This document shows, piece by piece, positions 1-8,663 of a DNA stretch of 35,148 nucleotides. Within the stretch, counting starts at the first letter, position 1, and each line of letters begins with the position of its first letter. The position numbers and the translations under genes were made by a program. The notes beneath the pieces were generated by a model, which saw nothing but the letters and a program-made list of their open reading frames with translations, was not told where the DNA came from and searched no databases. Origin of the DNA: GCA-2725625 sp964574215 (GTDB lineage: Bacteria > Pseudomonadota > Alphaproteobacteria > Rhodospirillales > UBA2165); assembly GCA_964574215.1 (NCBI GenBank), contig CAZNLR010000049.1, positions 1 through 35,148 on the forward strand, written 5' to 3'.

Positions 1-140
1 TAAAATAAAAATAAATATTTGGAAAAACTGAACCCAGAATAATTTTTCACCAAAAATTCTTGGCAAGACCCGTCCCGTGGCCTATTCGTAGATCGTTAGA
101 ATTCAAACTTATATTATTTGTGCTTTTTGGGGGCGCGACG

Positions 141-1868
141 ATGGATAAATCGATTGTAGCGGGTGATATCAACGAAACGGTAGCGGCGGAATTCCTGAGC
201 GCTCTGGTCGACCGGGGCATCGAATACGTCTTCGCCAATGCCGGCACCGATTTCGCGCCGATCATCGAGGCCTTGGTCGCCTTTTCCCAGCAGGGCCGGC
301 CGGCGCCGAAATTCGTCACCGTCCCCCATGAAAACGTCGCCATCGCCATGGCCCAGGGCTATTACCAGATAGCCGGTAAACCGGCGGCGGTCATGGTCCA
401 TGTGACGGTCGGCACGGCCAACACAATATGTGGGCTGATGAATGCGTCGCGCGATGCCGTACCGGTGCTGCTGCTGGCGGGGCGGACCCCGTTGACCGAA
501 GTGGGCAGCACGGGATCGCGTAATAACCAGATTCACTGGGGGCAGGAAAATTTCGACCAGGGCGGCATGGTCCGGGAACATGTGAAATGGGACTATGAAC
601 TGAAATCGGGGCAGCCGGTGGGAACCATCGTCGGCCGGGCGCTGGATATCGCCATGTCCGAGCCGACGGGCCCGGTATACCTGACCTTGCCGCGCGAAGT
701 GCTGGCGGAGCCGGTGGTCGGGGACCAGCCCCAAATGCGGGACCGTCCCATCGGTACACCGCCGCCGCCGGCCAATGGAGCGGCAATCGAACAAGCCGCC
801 GAATTGATTGCCGCTGCGGAACATCCGTTGATTGTCGCGGGCCGGGTCGGATTCCGGCCGGGGGCATTCGATGTCGTCGGCGGGCTGGCGGCCGATTTCG
901 GTCTGCCCGTGGTGCAGATCAATGCGCCCGCGCTGCCGTCGGACCACCCGATGAATTTCGGTTTTGCCATCAACGATTATCTGCCGGACGCCGATCTGGT
1001 GATGGTGATTGAATGTTCGGTGCCTTGGGTGCCGCGTGTTGTCGAGCCCGACCCCAAGGCCAAGCTTATTCACCTGTCGCCCGACCCCCATTTTGCGGGA
1101 TTTCCGTTCCGGGGATTTGAAATGGACGTGGCTTTGGCCGGTGAACCGGTCGAGACATTGCGTCTGTTGCATGGGGCGCTGGCAGCCAAAACAATAGGCC
1201 GGGAGGACGCCATATCCAGCCGGAAAAACCGGATCGAGGAAAAACATAACGCGATATCCGCGGCCCGCGAAGCGGCGCTGGCCAAAGCGGCTTCGTCCAG
1301 CCCCATCCTGCCGCCTTGGGTCGCCGCCTGCATCAACCAGGCGAAGGCAGCCGATGCCATATCCATCAACGAATTGGGCATCAATATCGATCATATTCAG
1401 CACCATGGTCCGGGCAACTATGTCGGCGGCGGTGCCGCAGGCGGACTCGGTTTCGGCTTGGGAGCGGCTCTGGGCGCCAAACTGGCGGCGCCGGACCGTG
1501 ACGTGATTTTGACGGTGGGTAACGGCTCCTACATCTTCGGCAATCCCACGCCCGCACACTTTGTCGGTGTGGCAGAGAATTTGCCCACGCTGACCATCAT
1601 TATGAATAACGAGCAATGGTTTGCGGTCCACCGGGCGACCAAAGTCATGTACCCGGACGGCCTCGCCGCCAAAGCCAACGAGGTGCCGCTGGTGGACCTT
1701 AAACCGTCGCCCAAATTCGAAGAGATTATGTCGGCCTGTGGCGGCTATGGGGAATGCGTCGAAAACCCGGACGAACTGCCGGGCGCTCTTGAACGTGCAT
1801 TGGAGAAAGTGCGCAACGGCACACCGGCGCTGTTAAACGTGATGACCGCGCCCGGTGGGCGGGATTAA
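141..1868 (+). CDS. ThDP-dependent decarboxylase/lyase (acetolactate synthase / benzoylformate decarboxylase superfamily)
   Basis: 575 residues, normal for the three-domain ThDP enzymes that cleave or form C-C bonds next to a 2-keto group. The cofactor-activating Glu is E64 in VPHENVAIAMAQGY. The C-terminal ThDP/Mg motif runs from G460-N461-G462-S to N489-N490, the expected spacing of about 30 residues. The usual GDG is GNG here. The frame is open upstream to a TTG at 60, but the ATG at 141 is preferred: a G-rich ribosome site (ggggg, 128-134) precedes it and the upstream residues look unlike the family. The LysR gene begins 31 bp downstream, so the two may share a transcript. Placement beside UbiD decarboxylases suggests a 2-keto acid step in the same pathway. 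The family is secure; the substrate is unknown. Oxalyl-CoA decarboxylase-like, benzoylformate decarboxylase-like and sulfopyruvate-type activities are all possible. Confidence 0.88.
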   Translation: MDKSIVAGDINETVAAEFLSALVDRGIEYVFANAGTDFAPIIEALVAFSQQGRPAPKFVTVPHENVAIAMAQGYYQIAGKPAAVMVHVTVGTANTICGLMNASRDAVPVLLLAGRTPLTEVGSTGSRNNQIHWGQENFDQGGMVREHVKWDYELKSGQPVGTIVGRALDIAMSEPTGPVYLTLPREVLAEPVVGDQPQMRDRPIGTPPPPANGAAIEQAAELIAAAEHPLIVAGRVGFRPGAFDVVGGLAADFGLPVVQINAPALPSDHPMNFGFAINDYLPDADLVMVIECSVPWVPRVVEPDPKAKLIHLSPDPHFAGFPFRGFEMDVALAGEPVETLRLLHGALAAKTIGREDAISSRKNRIEEKHNAISAAREAALAKAASSSPILPPWVAACINQAKAADAISINELGINIDHIQHHGPGNYVGGGAAGGLGFGLGAALGAKLAAPDRDVILTVGNGSYIFGNPTPAHFVGVAENLPTLTIIMNNEQWFAVHRATKVMYPDGLAAKANEVPLVDLKPSPKFEEIMSACGGYGECVENPDELPGALERALEKVRNGTPALLNVMTAPGGRD

Positions 1869-1899
1869 CACCCGACACGGTATGGTATAGGCTGTCCAT

Positions 1900-2865
1900 A
1901 TGTTATTCAGGCAATTGAAATACTTCGTCACTGTAGCCACCCAGGGCAGCATTACCGCCGCTGCCGAGGAGTTGAACGTCTCACAGCCGGCTCTGGGAAC
2001 CCAAATTAAGAAATTAGAGGAAGAACTCGGTGTCGAGTTGCTCAACCGCAATTATGACGGTGTGTCGCTGACCCAGGCGGGCGAACGCTTTCTCAAACAT
2101 GCGACTGATATCCTGGGCCGGGTCGAGTTCGCTCAACGGGACCTTTCGGAGTTCAAGGGACAGATTGAAGGTGAGGTAAATCTCGGTGTGACGCCGTCGT
2201 CCGGACGCGTGCTGTTGCCTTCCATCGTAGACGAATGCTCCGTCCTGTATCCGGAAATCAGCATTGCCTGCAAGCAGGGCTATAGCGACGAAATGATCAA
2301 ATCGGTGAAACGGGGCGAGCTTGATCTGGCGTTTTCCCATGAGCCGGGTTCCGACGACAATCTGACGGCGACGCCGGTGCTGGCGCAGGAGTTGTGCCTT
2401 ATCGGTCCTGTCGATCTGGTGAGCCCGAACGGCGCACCGATATTGTTCCAGGAACTCTGTAATTATCCGCTGATTCAAGAGCGCAAAACCCACGCCACCC
2501 GTAGTCTTTTGGAGCAGATTTCTGCCCGGTTGGACATTAAGCTGGATATTTTGATGGACGCGGACCCCATCTACCTGCGCAAGCAGATGATGGAGACCCA
2601 CCACCGCTGCACGGTGTCGGTTTACGGCTTGTTCTACGATGAAATTCTCGCCGGGCAACTGGCCGCCCGGCCCATCGATACGCCGGAAATGACCCGGGTG
2701 CTGTATATCATCCGCAAGGGGGGCGAGAACATGCGTCCCGCCGACCGGGTAGTGCTGGAAATCATTGAAAAGCAGGTCGCCGCCAAGATTGCCGACGGCC
2801 TCTACCAGTGGCAGGAACCGAACTGGCGACCCGATCGGAAAAATATGCTGCGGTCGGTGAAATAA
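1900..2865 (+). CDS. LysR-family transcriptional regulator
   Basis: 321 residues, the normal LysR length. The N-terminal winged helix-turn-helix is clear: LRQLKYFVTVA-like start (FRQLKYFVTVATQGSITAAA), then LNVSQPALGTQIKKLEEELG and the wing segment LTQAG around residues 5-65. The remainder fits the periplasmic-binding-protein-like effector domain. It follows the ThDP enzyme by 31 bp in the same direction and precedes the UbiD/TAXI-transporter genes, whose 147-bp upstream region (2866-3012) is its most likely target. LysR proteins usually activate in response to a pathway metabolite; here that would be the imported acid or a product, which is inference. The ribosome site before the ATG is weak, consistent with low expression. 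Confidence 0.93.
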   Translation: MLFRQLKYFVTVATQGSITAAAEELNVSQPALGTQIKKLEEELGVELLNRNYDGVSLTQAGERFLKHATDILGRVEFAQRDLSEFKGQIEGEVNLGVTPSSGRVLLPSIVDECSVLYPEISIACKQGYSDEMIKSVKRGELDLAFSHEPGSDDNLTATPVLAQELCLIGPVDLVSPNGAPILFQELCNYPLIQERKTHATRSLLEQISARLDIKLDILMDADPIYLRKQMMETHHRCTVSVYGLFYDEILAGQLAARPIDTPEMTRVLYIIRKGGENMRPADRVVLEIIEKQVAAKIADGLYQWQEPNWRPDRKNMLRSVK

Positions 2866-3012
2866 TCCGCTTCATAACCAAATCAAATACCCCCCCAAAT
2901 TATTCAGTATTGGCCGCCAGTTCCTGTTTCGTATTAAAACGATGATTAGGGGAGGGGCTCAGTTATACAGCCGCAAAATCGAAAAAATTAAAAGGTTTCC
3001 AGGAGAGGACTC

Positions 3013-4467
3013 ATGGATCAGAAAGTCGACCGTCCGAACATCAACCGCCATGTGGATTTGCGCGACCTGTTGGAGCGCTTCGAGGAGATGGGCGAACTAA
3101 AAACCGTTCAGGACGCTGATTGGAATCTGGAAATGGCGGCGCTGGCGGAACTGGTATGCGCCAAAGACCCGGGCCGGGCGCCGGCCATTCTGTTTGAAAA
3201 TATCAAGGGCTATCCCGGAAATTTCCGCGTTCTGTCGGCGGCGGCCAATTCCTTCAAACGGCTGGCGGTGGTTATGGGGTTCGAAGAACCCGACTGCGAA
3301 ATGGATTTCGTGCGCTCCTACCGCAACCGCATGCGGGAGGAGTTTCAGCTCATTCCGCCGGTGGAAACGTCGACCGGTCCGATCATGGAAAATATCGACC
3401 GGGACGATGAGGTCGATCTCTACAAATTCCCGATCCCCTTTATCCACGAACATGACGGCGGCCGCTATATGGGGACGGACGATTTGGTCATTATGAAAGA
3501 CCCTGACACCGGTTGGATCAACGTCGCGACCTATCGGATGATGGTGCACGACAAAAACACCGCCGGTATCTGGATGTCGCCCGGTAAACATGGCCGCTTA
3601 ATCCGCGAAAAATATTTCAAGGAAGGCAAACCCTGTCCCATCCTGATTTCCTGCGGCCATGATCCGTTATTGTTCCTGGCCGGTAATTCGGAAGTGGATT
3701 ACGAGGTCTCGGAATTCGACTATGCGGGCGGCCACCGGGGTTTCCCCTTCGAGGTTATTCCCAGCGAGCTTCACGGACTGCCCATACCGTCTCATTCTGA
3801 AATCGTGCTGGAAGGCGAACTCTGCAACGACGATCTGAGGGAGGAGGGGCCCTTCGGCGAGTTCATGGGCTACTACGCCAGCCCGGCCAGCGACGAGCCC
3901 ACCATCAAGGTGCGGCGGGTCTATCACCGCAACGATCCCATTTTGACCATGGCCATACCGTCACGGCCGCCTTCAAACTTTACCTTCGCCCGGAGCGCCA
4001 CCAAATCGGCCATGATCTGGGACGAAATCGAAAAAGCCGGTCTGCCCGGCGTTCAAGGTATCTGGTGCCATGAAGCGGGCGCCGGCAGGCTGTTCAACGT
4101 CATTTCCATCAAACAGATGTATCCCGGCCATTCAAAACAGGCCGGCATGCTCGCCGCCAACTGCCATTCGGGGAACTATTCCGGACGCTGGGTCATCGTG
4201 GTCGATGAAGACATCGATCCCACCAACATGTTCGATGTGGTGTGGGCGCTGTCGACGCGGTGCGATCCGTCCGACGATATCGATATCATCCGGCGTGCGT
4301 GGTCGACGCCCTTGGACACCATGATCAAGGAGGCGCCTTACTATAACAATCGCGGCATCGTCGACGCCTGCCGACCGTGGGAGCGGATTGACGATTTCCC
4401 GCGCGTCGCCGAATCCAGTCCTGAACTGAAGGCGAAAGTTATGTCCAAATGGCCTGAATTCTTTTAA
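3013..4467 (+). CDS. UbiD-family prFMN-dependent decarboxylase, His-type copy
   Basis: 484 residues. UbiD-family enzymes use prenylated FMN with a divalent metal and K+ to (de)carboxylate aromatic or alpha,beta-unsaturated acids. The signature is intact: N170 and R175 in INVATYRMM, H193 in SPGKHGR, E234 in SEFDYAGG, and the E278/E283 pair in EEGPFGEFMGYY. These match by spacing the Asn-Arg-His-Glu-Glu-Glu set of fungal Fdc1 (N168, R173, H191, E233, E277, E282). A strong ribosome site (aggagagg) precedes the ATG. It is the first gene after the LysR regulator and lies 90 bp upstream of the TAXI binding protein. Its closest relative in the window is the leftward copy at 22192-23664, which shares motifs such as GRYxGTDD and the H193 equivalent. 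No UbiX-like flavin prenyltransferase is visible in the window, so the cofactor must come from elsewhere. Confidence 0.94.
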   Translation: MDQKVDRPNINRHVDLRDLLERFEEMGELKTVQDADWNLEMAALAELVCAKDPGRAPAILFENIKGYPGNFRVLSAAANSFKRLAVVMGFEEPDCEMDFVRSYRNRMREEFQLIPPVETSTGPIMENIDRDDEVDLYKFPIPFIHEHDGGRYMGTDDLVIMKDPDTGWINVATYRMMVHDKNTAGIWMSPGKHGRLIREKYFKEGKPCPILISCGHDPLLFLAGNSEVDYEVSEFDYAGGHRGFPFEVIPSELHGLPIPSHSEIVLEGELCNDDLREEGPFGEFMGYYASPASDEPTIKVRRVYHRNDPILTMAIPSRPPSNFTFARSATKSAMIWDEIEKAGLPGVQGIWCHEAGAGRLFNVISIKQMYPGHSKQAGMLAANCHSGNYSGRWVIVVDEDIDPTNMFDVVWALSTRCDPSDDIDIIRRAWSTPLDTMIKEAPYYNNRGIVDACRPWERIDDFPRVAESSPELKAKVMSKWPEFF

Positions 4468-4557
4468 GATAGAAATCTAAGTAAACAGGGGAAGTATAAA
4501 GATAAAAATATTTTGACAATTTAATCTGTAACGAAGTCCTAACTGGGAGAGTATGAA

Positions 4558-5565
4558 ATGAAATATCTAAAATCGAAAATGTTCGTTTCGGCAATCGCCT
4601 TAGCCGGTTTAATGCAGATAAGCGCTCCGCAACAAGCGACGGCTCAGGATGCGGTGCGTATCGGCACGTCCAGCGTGGGCAGTGTCTTCTACACCATTGC
4701 CGTCGGCGCCTCGGAAGTCATTCAGAAATTCAGCGGCATGGGCACGACGGTGCAACCGGTTGGCGGGTCAACCGCCAATATCCGCGGTCTCAGCGCTAAC
4801 AAAATTGAGTTTGCGCTGGCCAACGCCTTTGCGTCGCTTTCCGGTTACCGGGGCACCTTCAAGTTTAAAGGAAAACCCGTAAACGTCCGGCTGGTGGTCC
4901 AGGGTCAGCCCTCTTACCGCTTCCTGTTCGCCCGCAAAGGGGCTGGCATCAAAACGCCGAAGGATTTAGAAGGCAAGATCGTCATTGCCAGCCGCCGCGC
5001 CCTGCCGGAACTGGAACTGCTTATGAACGCCTATGCCAAGGTTTACAATTTGGACTTGAGCAAAATTAAACGGGTGGCCACGACCAATACCGGTGAAGCC
5101 TTAAAGGCGCTGCGGTCACGGGCCGTCCATGCGGCCATCTTGCCCTTCAGCCGTAAAGCGCCCCATGTGCAAAAACCCATGCGGGACGGCGTGCTCGAAT
5201 TTATGTACATCGCCGAAGACAAACGGGACGCCATGCTGGAAATGCTGCCCAAAGCCATTCACAAGGGGCACTTCAAACCCAATGTCTTCGAAGGTCAGCC
5301 GAAAGAAGTGCATTTGTTTGAGTTGAATACTTATTTCGTCACCAGCACCGATGTGTCCGATGCCAAAGTCTATAAAGCCACCAAGGCACTGATGGACAAC
5401 AACGACGTCTTCGCGAGTTATCACAAAGCCGCCCGGCAATGGACGGCGAAACGCTCCATGAAGGATTTCGCCTTACCGTTCCATCCCGGCGCGATCCGCT
5501 ATTACAAGGAAAAAGGTCTTTGGTCGGCGGGTGTTGACGCCAAAAACAAATCCCTAATGAAGTAG
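4558..5565 (+). CDS. TAXI-family TRAP transporter substrate-binding protein
   Basis: 335 residues. A Sec signal peptide (MKYLKSK, hydrophobic core, predicted cleavage after ATA at about residue 29) is followed by IGTSSVGSVFYTIAVGASEV, the N-terminal pattern of TAXI (TRAP-associated extracytoplasmic immunogenic) binding proteins. It should bind a carboxylate in the periplasm and deliver it to the fused permease encoded next. A ggga-type ribosome site lies before the ATG. Position between a UbiD decarboxylase and the permease suggests the ligand is the substrate of the decarboxylases; that is inference, as known TAXI ligands are organic acids and amino acids. An inverted repeat followed by a T-run lies just downstream (5578-5632) and may set the ratio of binding protein to permease. 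Confidence 0.92.
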   Translation: MKYLKSKMFVSAIALAGLMQISAPQQATAQDAVRIGTSSVGSVFYTIAVGASEVIQKFSGMGTTVQPVGGSTANIRGLSANKIEFALANAFASLSGYRGTFKFKGKPVNVRLVVQGQPSYRFLFARKGAGIKTPKDLEGKIVIASRRALPELELLMNAYAKVYNLDLSKIKRVATTNTGEALKALRSRAVHAAILPFSRKAPHVQKPMRDGVLEFMYIAEDKRDAMLEMLPKAIHKGHFKPNVFEGQPKEVHLFELNTYFVTSTDVSDAKVYKATKALMDNNDVFASYHKAARQWTAKRSMKDFALPFHPGAIRYYKEKGLWSAGVDAKNKSLMK

Positions 5566-5577
5566 TACTCTCTATCC

Positions 5578-5632
5578 TGCCGCCCGCCTTTCCGTATTCC
5601 TCAGGGACCGGACAAGTGGGCGGCAATTTTTT
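5578..5632 (+). terminator. Intercistronic hairpin plus T-run (attenuator) between TAXI binding protein and permease
   Basis: TGCCGCCC (5578-5585) pairs perfectly with GGGCGGCA (5618-5625), followed by aTTTTTT. The large loop contains a nested TCCG/CGGA pair (5591-5594 with 5609-5612). It lies 12 bp after the binding-protein stop and before the permease GTG, so it probably acts as a partial terminator or 3'-end stabiliser, giving more binding protein than permease. Confidence 0.55.
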
Positions 5633-5652
5633 CATAGTGGCAGAGCACCGTT

Positions 5653-7566
5653 GTGAGCAGATCTAAATTATTCTTTTGGCTGAGTTCCATTATCGCCACC
5701 TACCACCTACTGGTAGCGGGACAGGTGCCGTCATTTTTCGGTATGTTCGTCCCCCACCAGGTGCACAAATCCGTTAGCGTATTTTTTGCCCTGCTGCTGG
5801 TATTCACCCTGTTACCGGCAGGAGGGAAACATCACGGCGAGGACACCAAGGCGGAAAGGATCGAGCGTAAAATACCCTGGTACGATTTCGCCCTGATCAT
5901 TTCGGCGGGCTTCGGCGCCGGTTTTGTCGTCTTTTTCAACGAAACCATTCTCGATTACGGGGAATGGGGATTTCTTGATACCAAGGGAATCATATTGGCG
6001 ACCATGCTGGCGGTGCCTTTGCTGGAAGCGGTGCGACGCACCACCGGGTGGGCCTTGCCGATCATCATCCTGTGCATGGTCGCCATCACCGTTTTTCAGA
6101 AATATCTGCCGGGTCTGCTGTATGGGCACGGCTATCCATTGGACCGGCTGCTCTACAGCACCTACGTGGGTAATGCCGGCATCTTCGGGCTGCCATTGGG
6201 CATTTCCGCCAATATCGTGATCGTTTTCCTGATCTTCGGCGCCATGATGCACGGCGCCGGCGCCAGCCAGTGGTTCATGGATATGGCCATGGCGTTGACC
6301 GGTTGGTCCCGGGGCGGCCCGGCCAAGGCAGCCGTTCTGGCCAGCGCCATGTTCGGATCGATTTCGGGATCGCCTTCGGGGAATTCGGCGACGACCGGGG
6401 TGTTCACCATACCCCTGATGAAAAAAATTGGTTACACCCCGGCCTTTGCTGCGGCGGTTGAAGCGGTGGCTTCCACCGGCGGAATGATCTTGCCGCCGGT
6501 GATGGGCGCCATTGCCTTTATCATGGCGGAGTGGCTGGAAATTACTTACGCCCAAGTGGTGATTGCGGCGGCGGTCCCGGCGCTTTTGTACTTCCTAATC
6601 GTGTTTGTTTCAGTGCATCTTCAAGCGCAAAAAAGTGGCATCTCGGCCTTGCCGCTTAGCGAATTGCCGAAATTCTGGAAGGTTTTCGTGTCCGGCTGGT
6701 ACTACATGATCCCGATGGCGGCTTTGGTCTATTTCCTGGTGTTCGAAGGCCGCCCGCCGGAAATGTCGGGAATCATGGCCTGCGGGTTCGTCATCGTATG
6801 CAGCTTTCTCAGCAAGGATCGAACCCGTTGGCTTTTGCCCAAGCGGATCATGGTGGCTTTCGATGAAGGGGTCAGCCGCTGGGTCGTGGTTTCGGTCATT
6901 ACCGGTTCCGTCGGTATCATGATCGGCGCTTTGGAATTGAGCGGAGTCGGGCTCAAAATCTCCAGCTTTATCGTTGATCTGGCGGGCGGCAATTTGCTCC
7001 TGACACTCTTGTTTGTCGGTATCGTCAGTCTCATCGTCGGTATGGGGCTGGATGCCACGCCCGCCTATATCACCCTGGCGACCCTGATGGCGCCGGCTTT
7101 GGTGCGCCTCGGCGTACCGGACATCGCAGCTCATCTGTTCGTTATCTATTGGGGTTTGGCATCGTTCTATACGCCGCCCACCTGTATCGCTGTCTTTGTC
7201 ACCTCCGGCATTGCTCAATCGAAAGTCTGGGCTACCGGATGGGAAGCGGTCCGCTTGGGCATTGCCGCCTTTCTAATCCCCTTCGCTTTTGTGTTCAGTC
7301 CGGCGCTGCTGCTGAATGGCGGGCTGGTCGATGTCATCTTTGCCGTGGTAACGGCGTCGATCGGGGCAACTCTCGTTGCGGCCGGGGTAAGGGGCTACCT
7401 GTTCGGTTCCCTGGCCCATTATCAACGCCTGTTGATCCTGGCGGCGGGGCTATTGTTTATCGCCCCCGGGTTCAAATTTCTGCTGGTTGGATTGGTTTTG
7501 GCGGTGATGGCCATGGCGCCGCTTCTCGTGAAGATGTCTTTCAATAGAAATCGTTCTCAAGCCTAA
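5653..7566 (+). CDS. TRAP transporter permease, fused 4TM/12TM (DctQM-type) subunit of TAXI system
   Basis: 637 residues, highly hydrophobic, with many membrane segments. The length fits the fused small and large TRAP membrane subunits typical of TAXI systems. The DctM-like core is recognisable from ASAMFGSISGSPSGNSATTG (around residues 232-252), the hallmark Gly/Ser-rich loop, and from GMGLDATPAYITLATLMAPAL in the C-terminal half. The start is a GTG with a weak ribosome site, directly after the intercistronic hairpin. The partner binding protein is immediately upstream. The protein should use a Na+ or H+ gradient to import the bound acid across the inner membrane. The downstream amidohydrolase starts 9 bp after the stop, so the genes are co-transcribed. 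Confidence 0.93.
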   Translation: MSRSKLFFWLSSIIATYHLLVAGQVPSFFGMFVPHQVHKSVSVFFALLLVFTLLPAGGKHHGEDTKAERIERKIPWYDFALIISAGFGAGFVVFFNETILDYGEWGFLDTKGIILATMLAVPLLEAVRRTTGWALPIIILCMVAITVFQKYLPGLLYGHGYPLDRLLYSTYVGNAGIFGLPLGISANIVIVFLIFGAMMHGAGASQWFMDMAMALTGWSRGGPAKAAVLASAMFGSISGSPSGNSATTGVFTIPLMKKIGYTPAFAAAVEAVASTGGMILPPVMGAIAFIMAEWLEITYAQVVIAAAVPALLYFLIVFVSVHLQAQKSGISALPLSELPKFWKVFVSGWYYMIPMAALVYFLVFEGRPPEMSGIMACGFVIVCSFLSKDRTRWLLPKRIMVAFDEGVSRWVVVSVITGSVGIMIGALELSGVGLKISSFIVDLAGGNLLLTLLFVGIVSLIVGMGLDATPAYITLATLMAPALVRLGVPDIAAHLFVIYWGLASFYTPPTCIAVFVTSGIAQSKVWATGWEAVRLGIAAFLIPFAFVFSPALLLNGGLVDVIFAVVTASIGATLVAAGVRGYLFGSLAHYQRLLILAAGLLFIAPGFKFLLVGLVLAVMAMAPLLVKMSFNRNRSQA

Positions 7567-7575
7567 GCAGAGACG

Positions 7576-8580
7576 ATGAAGAAAATCGACATCTTCAATC
7601 ATATCCAACCCAAACGCTATTTCGAAAAAGTGCAGGATGTGGCGGGCGGGGCCAAGGATATGGGCAAGCGCACCCGGGAACTGGGCATGCTCCATAATTT
7701 GGACGGGCGGTTCCGGCTGATGGACGAATTCGGTGACTACACCCAGATACTCACCATCCCGGGGCCGCAACTGGCCATTCTCACCGATGCGGAGACGTCG
7801 CCCGAACTGGCGCGCATCGGCAATGACGGTCTGGCCGAACTGGTGGCGGATTATCCGGACCGCTTTGCCGGTTTCGCCGCCATTCTGCCCCTCAATAACC
7901 CGGACGCCGCCGTGGAAGAAGCCAACCGGGCGATCGACGATCTCGGCGCCAAGGGGGTGGAAGTCTTCACCAATATCGCCGGTAAGCCGTTGGATGCGCC
8001 GGAGTTCGAGCCTTTGTGGCAAGTCATGGAAGAGCACGATCTGCCGGTATGGATTCACCCGTCACGGAGTGCCCACCAGACCGACTATGTCAGCGAGGAA
8101 AAATCCCGTTATGAAATCTGGTTCGTCTTCGGCTATCCTTATGAGACCTCGGCGGCCATGGCGCGGCTGGTCTTTTCCGGCATCATGGACCGGTATCCCA
8201 ACCTGAAATTCATTACCCACCATATGGGCGGCATGGCGGCCTATTTTGAAGGACGGGTCGGGCCGGGCTGGGAAGTGTTGGGCGCGCGTACATCGGACGA
8301 GGACTACAGCCAGGTGCTCGCGAACCTCAAACATCCCCATACGGACTATTTCAAGATGTTCTACGCCGATACGGCACTGTTCGGCGGCAAGGCGGGAACC
8401 GTGTGTGGCCTCGACTATTACGGTGCCGACCATGTGGTGTTCGCTTCCGATATGCCGTTCGAACCTGTGCCCGGACAGTATATGCGTAGCACCATCGATA
8501 TTCTGGACAGTCTCGATATTTCAGAGGAAGATAGAGCCAAAATTTATTACGGTAACGCAGAAAAAATGCTGCGGCTGTAA
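7576..8580 (+). CDS. ACMSD-like amidohydrolase-family protein (metal-dependent decarboxylase or hydrolase)
   Basis: 334 residues, the usual length of the aminocarboxymuconate-semialdehyde / gamma-resorcylate decarboxylase branch of the amidohydrolase superfamily. Candidate metal and catalytic residues are H161 in WIHPSR, H215/H216 in FITHHMGG and D292 in FASDMPF. The N-terminal motif normally reading DxHxH is DIFNH (D5, F7, H9), so the first metal His is Phe. This substitution occurs in some subgroups and may mean a different metal site rather than an inactive enzyme. It starts 9 bp after the permease stop and precedes the cysteine hydrolase, so it belongs to the same catabolic transcript. 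It may be a further non-flavin decarboxylase or a ring-product hydrolase. The family is certain, the reaction is not. Confidence 0.88.
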   Translation: MKKIDIFNHIQPKRYFEKVQDVAGGAKDMGKRTRELGMLHNLDGRFRLMDEFGDYTQILTIPGPQLAILTDAETSPELARIGNDGLAELVADYPDRFAGFAAILPLNNPDAAVEEANRAIDDLGAKGVEVFTNIAGKPLDAPEFEPLWQVMEEHDLPVWIHPSRSAHQTDYVSEEKSRYEIWFVFGYPYETSAAMARLVFSGIMDRYPNLKFITHHMGGMAAYFEGRVGPGWEVLGARTSDEDYSQVLANLKHPHTDYFKMFYADTALFGGKAGTVCGLDYYGADHVVFASDMPFEPVPGQYMRSTIDILDSLDISEEDRAKIYYGNAEKMLRL

Positions 8581-8583
8581 AGA

Positions 8584-8663
8584 GGAGGAGTGCCGGCAAT
8601 CTTGCCTTGGCTCCTCCAAATCTTTCNNNNNNNNNNGGAGGAGTGCGCCAACAATGTTGCCTT
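8584..8663 (+). repeat. Near-duplicate 25-27 bp sequences flanking the assembly gap
   Basis: The sequence left of the N-run (8584-8608: GGAGGAGTGC then a variant ending TTGCCTT) closely resembles the sequence right of it (8637-8663: GGAGGAGTGC then a variant ending TTGCCTT). The right copy carries the ribosome site and start of the cysteine-hydrolase gene. The left copy is followed by CTCCTCC (8611-8617), an exact complement of its GGAGGAG. The pattern suggests two contig ends that overlap in reality but failed to merge. Confidence 0.6.
8627..8636. other. Assembly gap (10 N)
   Basis: Ten undetermined bases lie between the amidohydrolase stop (8580) and the ATG of the cysteine hydrolase (8654). 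No coding sequence needs to be missing, because both flanking genes look complete. The true intergenic length is unknown and may be shorter than shown. Confidence 0.98.

Noticed and set aside
60..140. TTG start at 60 that would extend the ThDP enzyme by 27 residues
   Set aside because: The extension has no family-like features, and the ATG at 141 has a G-rich ribosome site and gives normal length.
114..1631. Long open frame on the minus strand opposite the ThDP gene
   Set aside because: It lies wholly inside a well-supported gene, its translation is rich in Arg, His and Gln without any domain, and it is the usual antisense shadow of GC-rich coding DNA.
2866..3012. LysR binding site (T-N11-A) upstream of the first UbiD gene
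   Set aside because: The consensus is too loose, and I could not see a clear dyad in this 147-bp stretch, although it is the expected target region.
4513..4518. TTGACA before the TAXI binding protein
   Set aside because: No acceptable -10 at 16-18 bp spacing, so I do not call a promoter.
8246..8653. Open frame running across the N gap into the cysteine hydrolase
   Set aside because: It overlaps the real end of the amidohydrolase in another frame and relies on undetermined bases. The ATG at 8654 is a better start.
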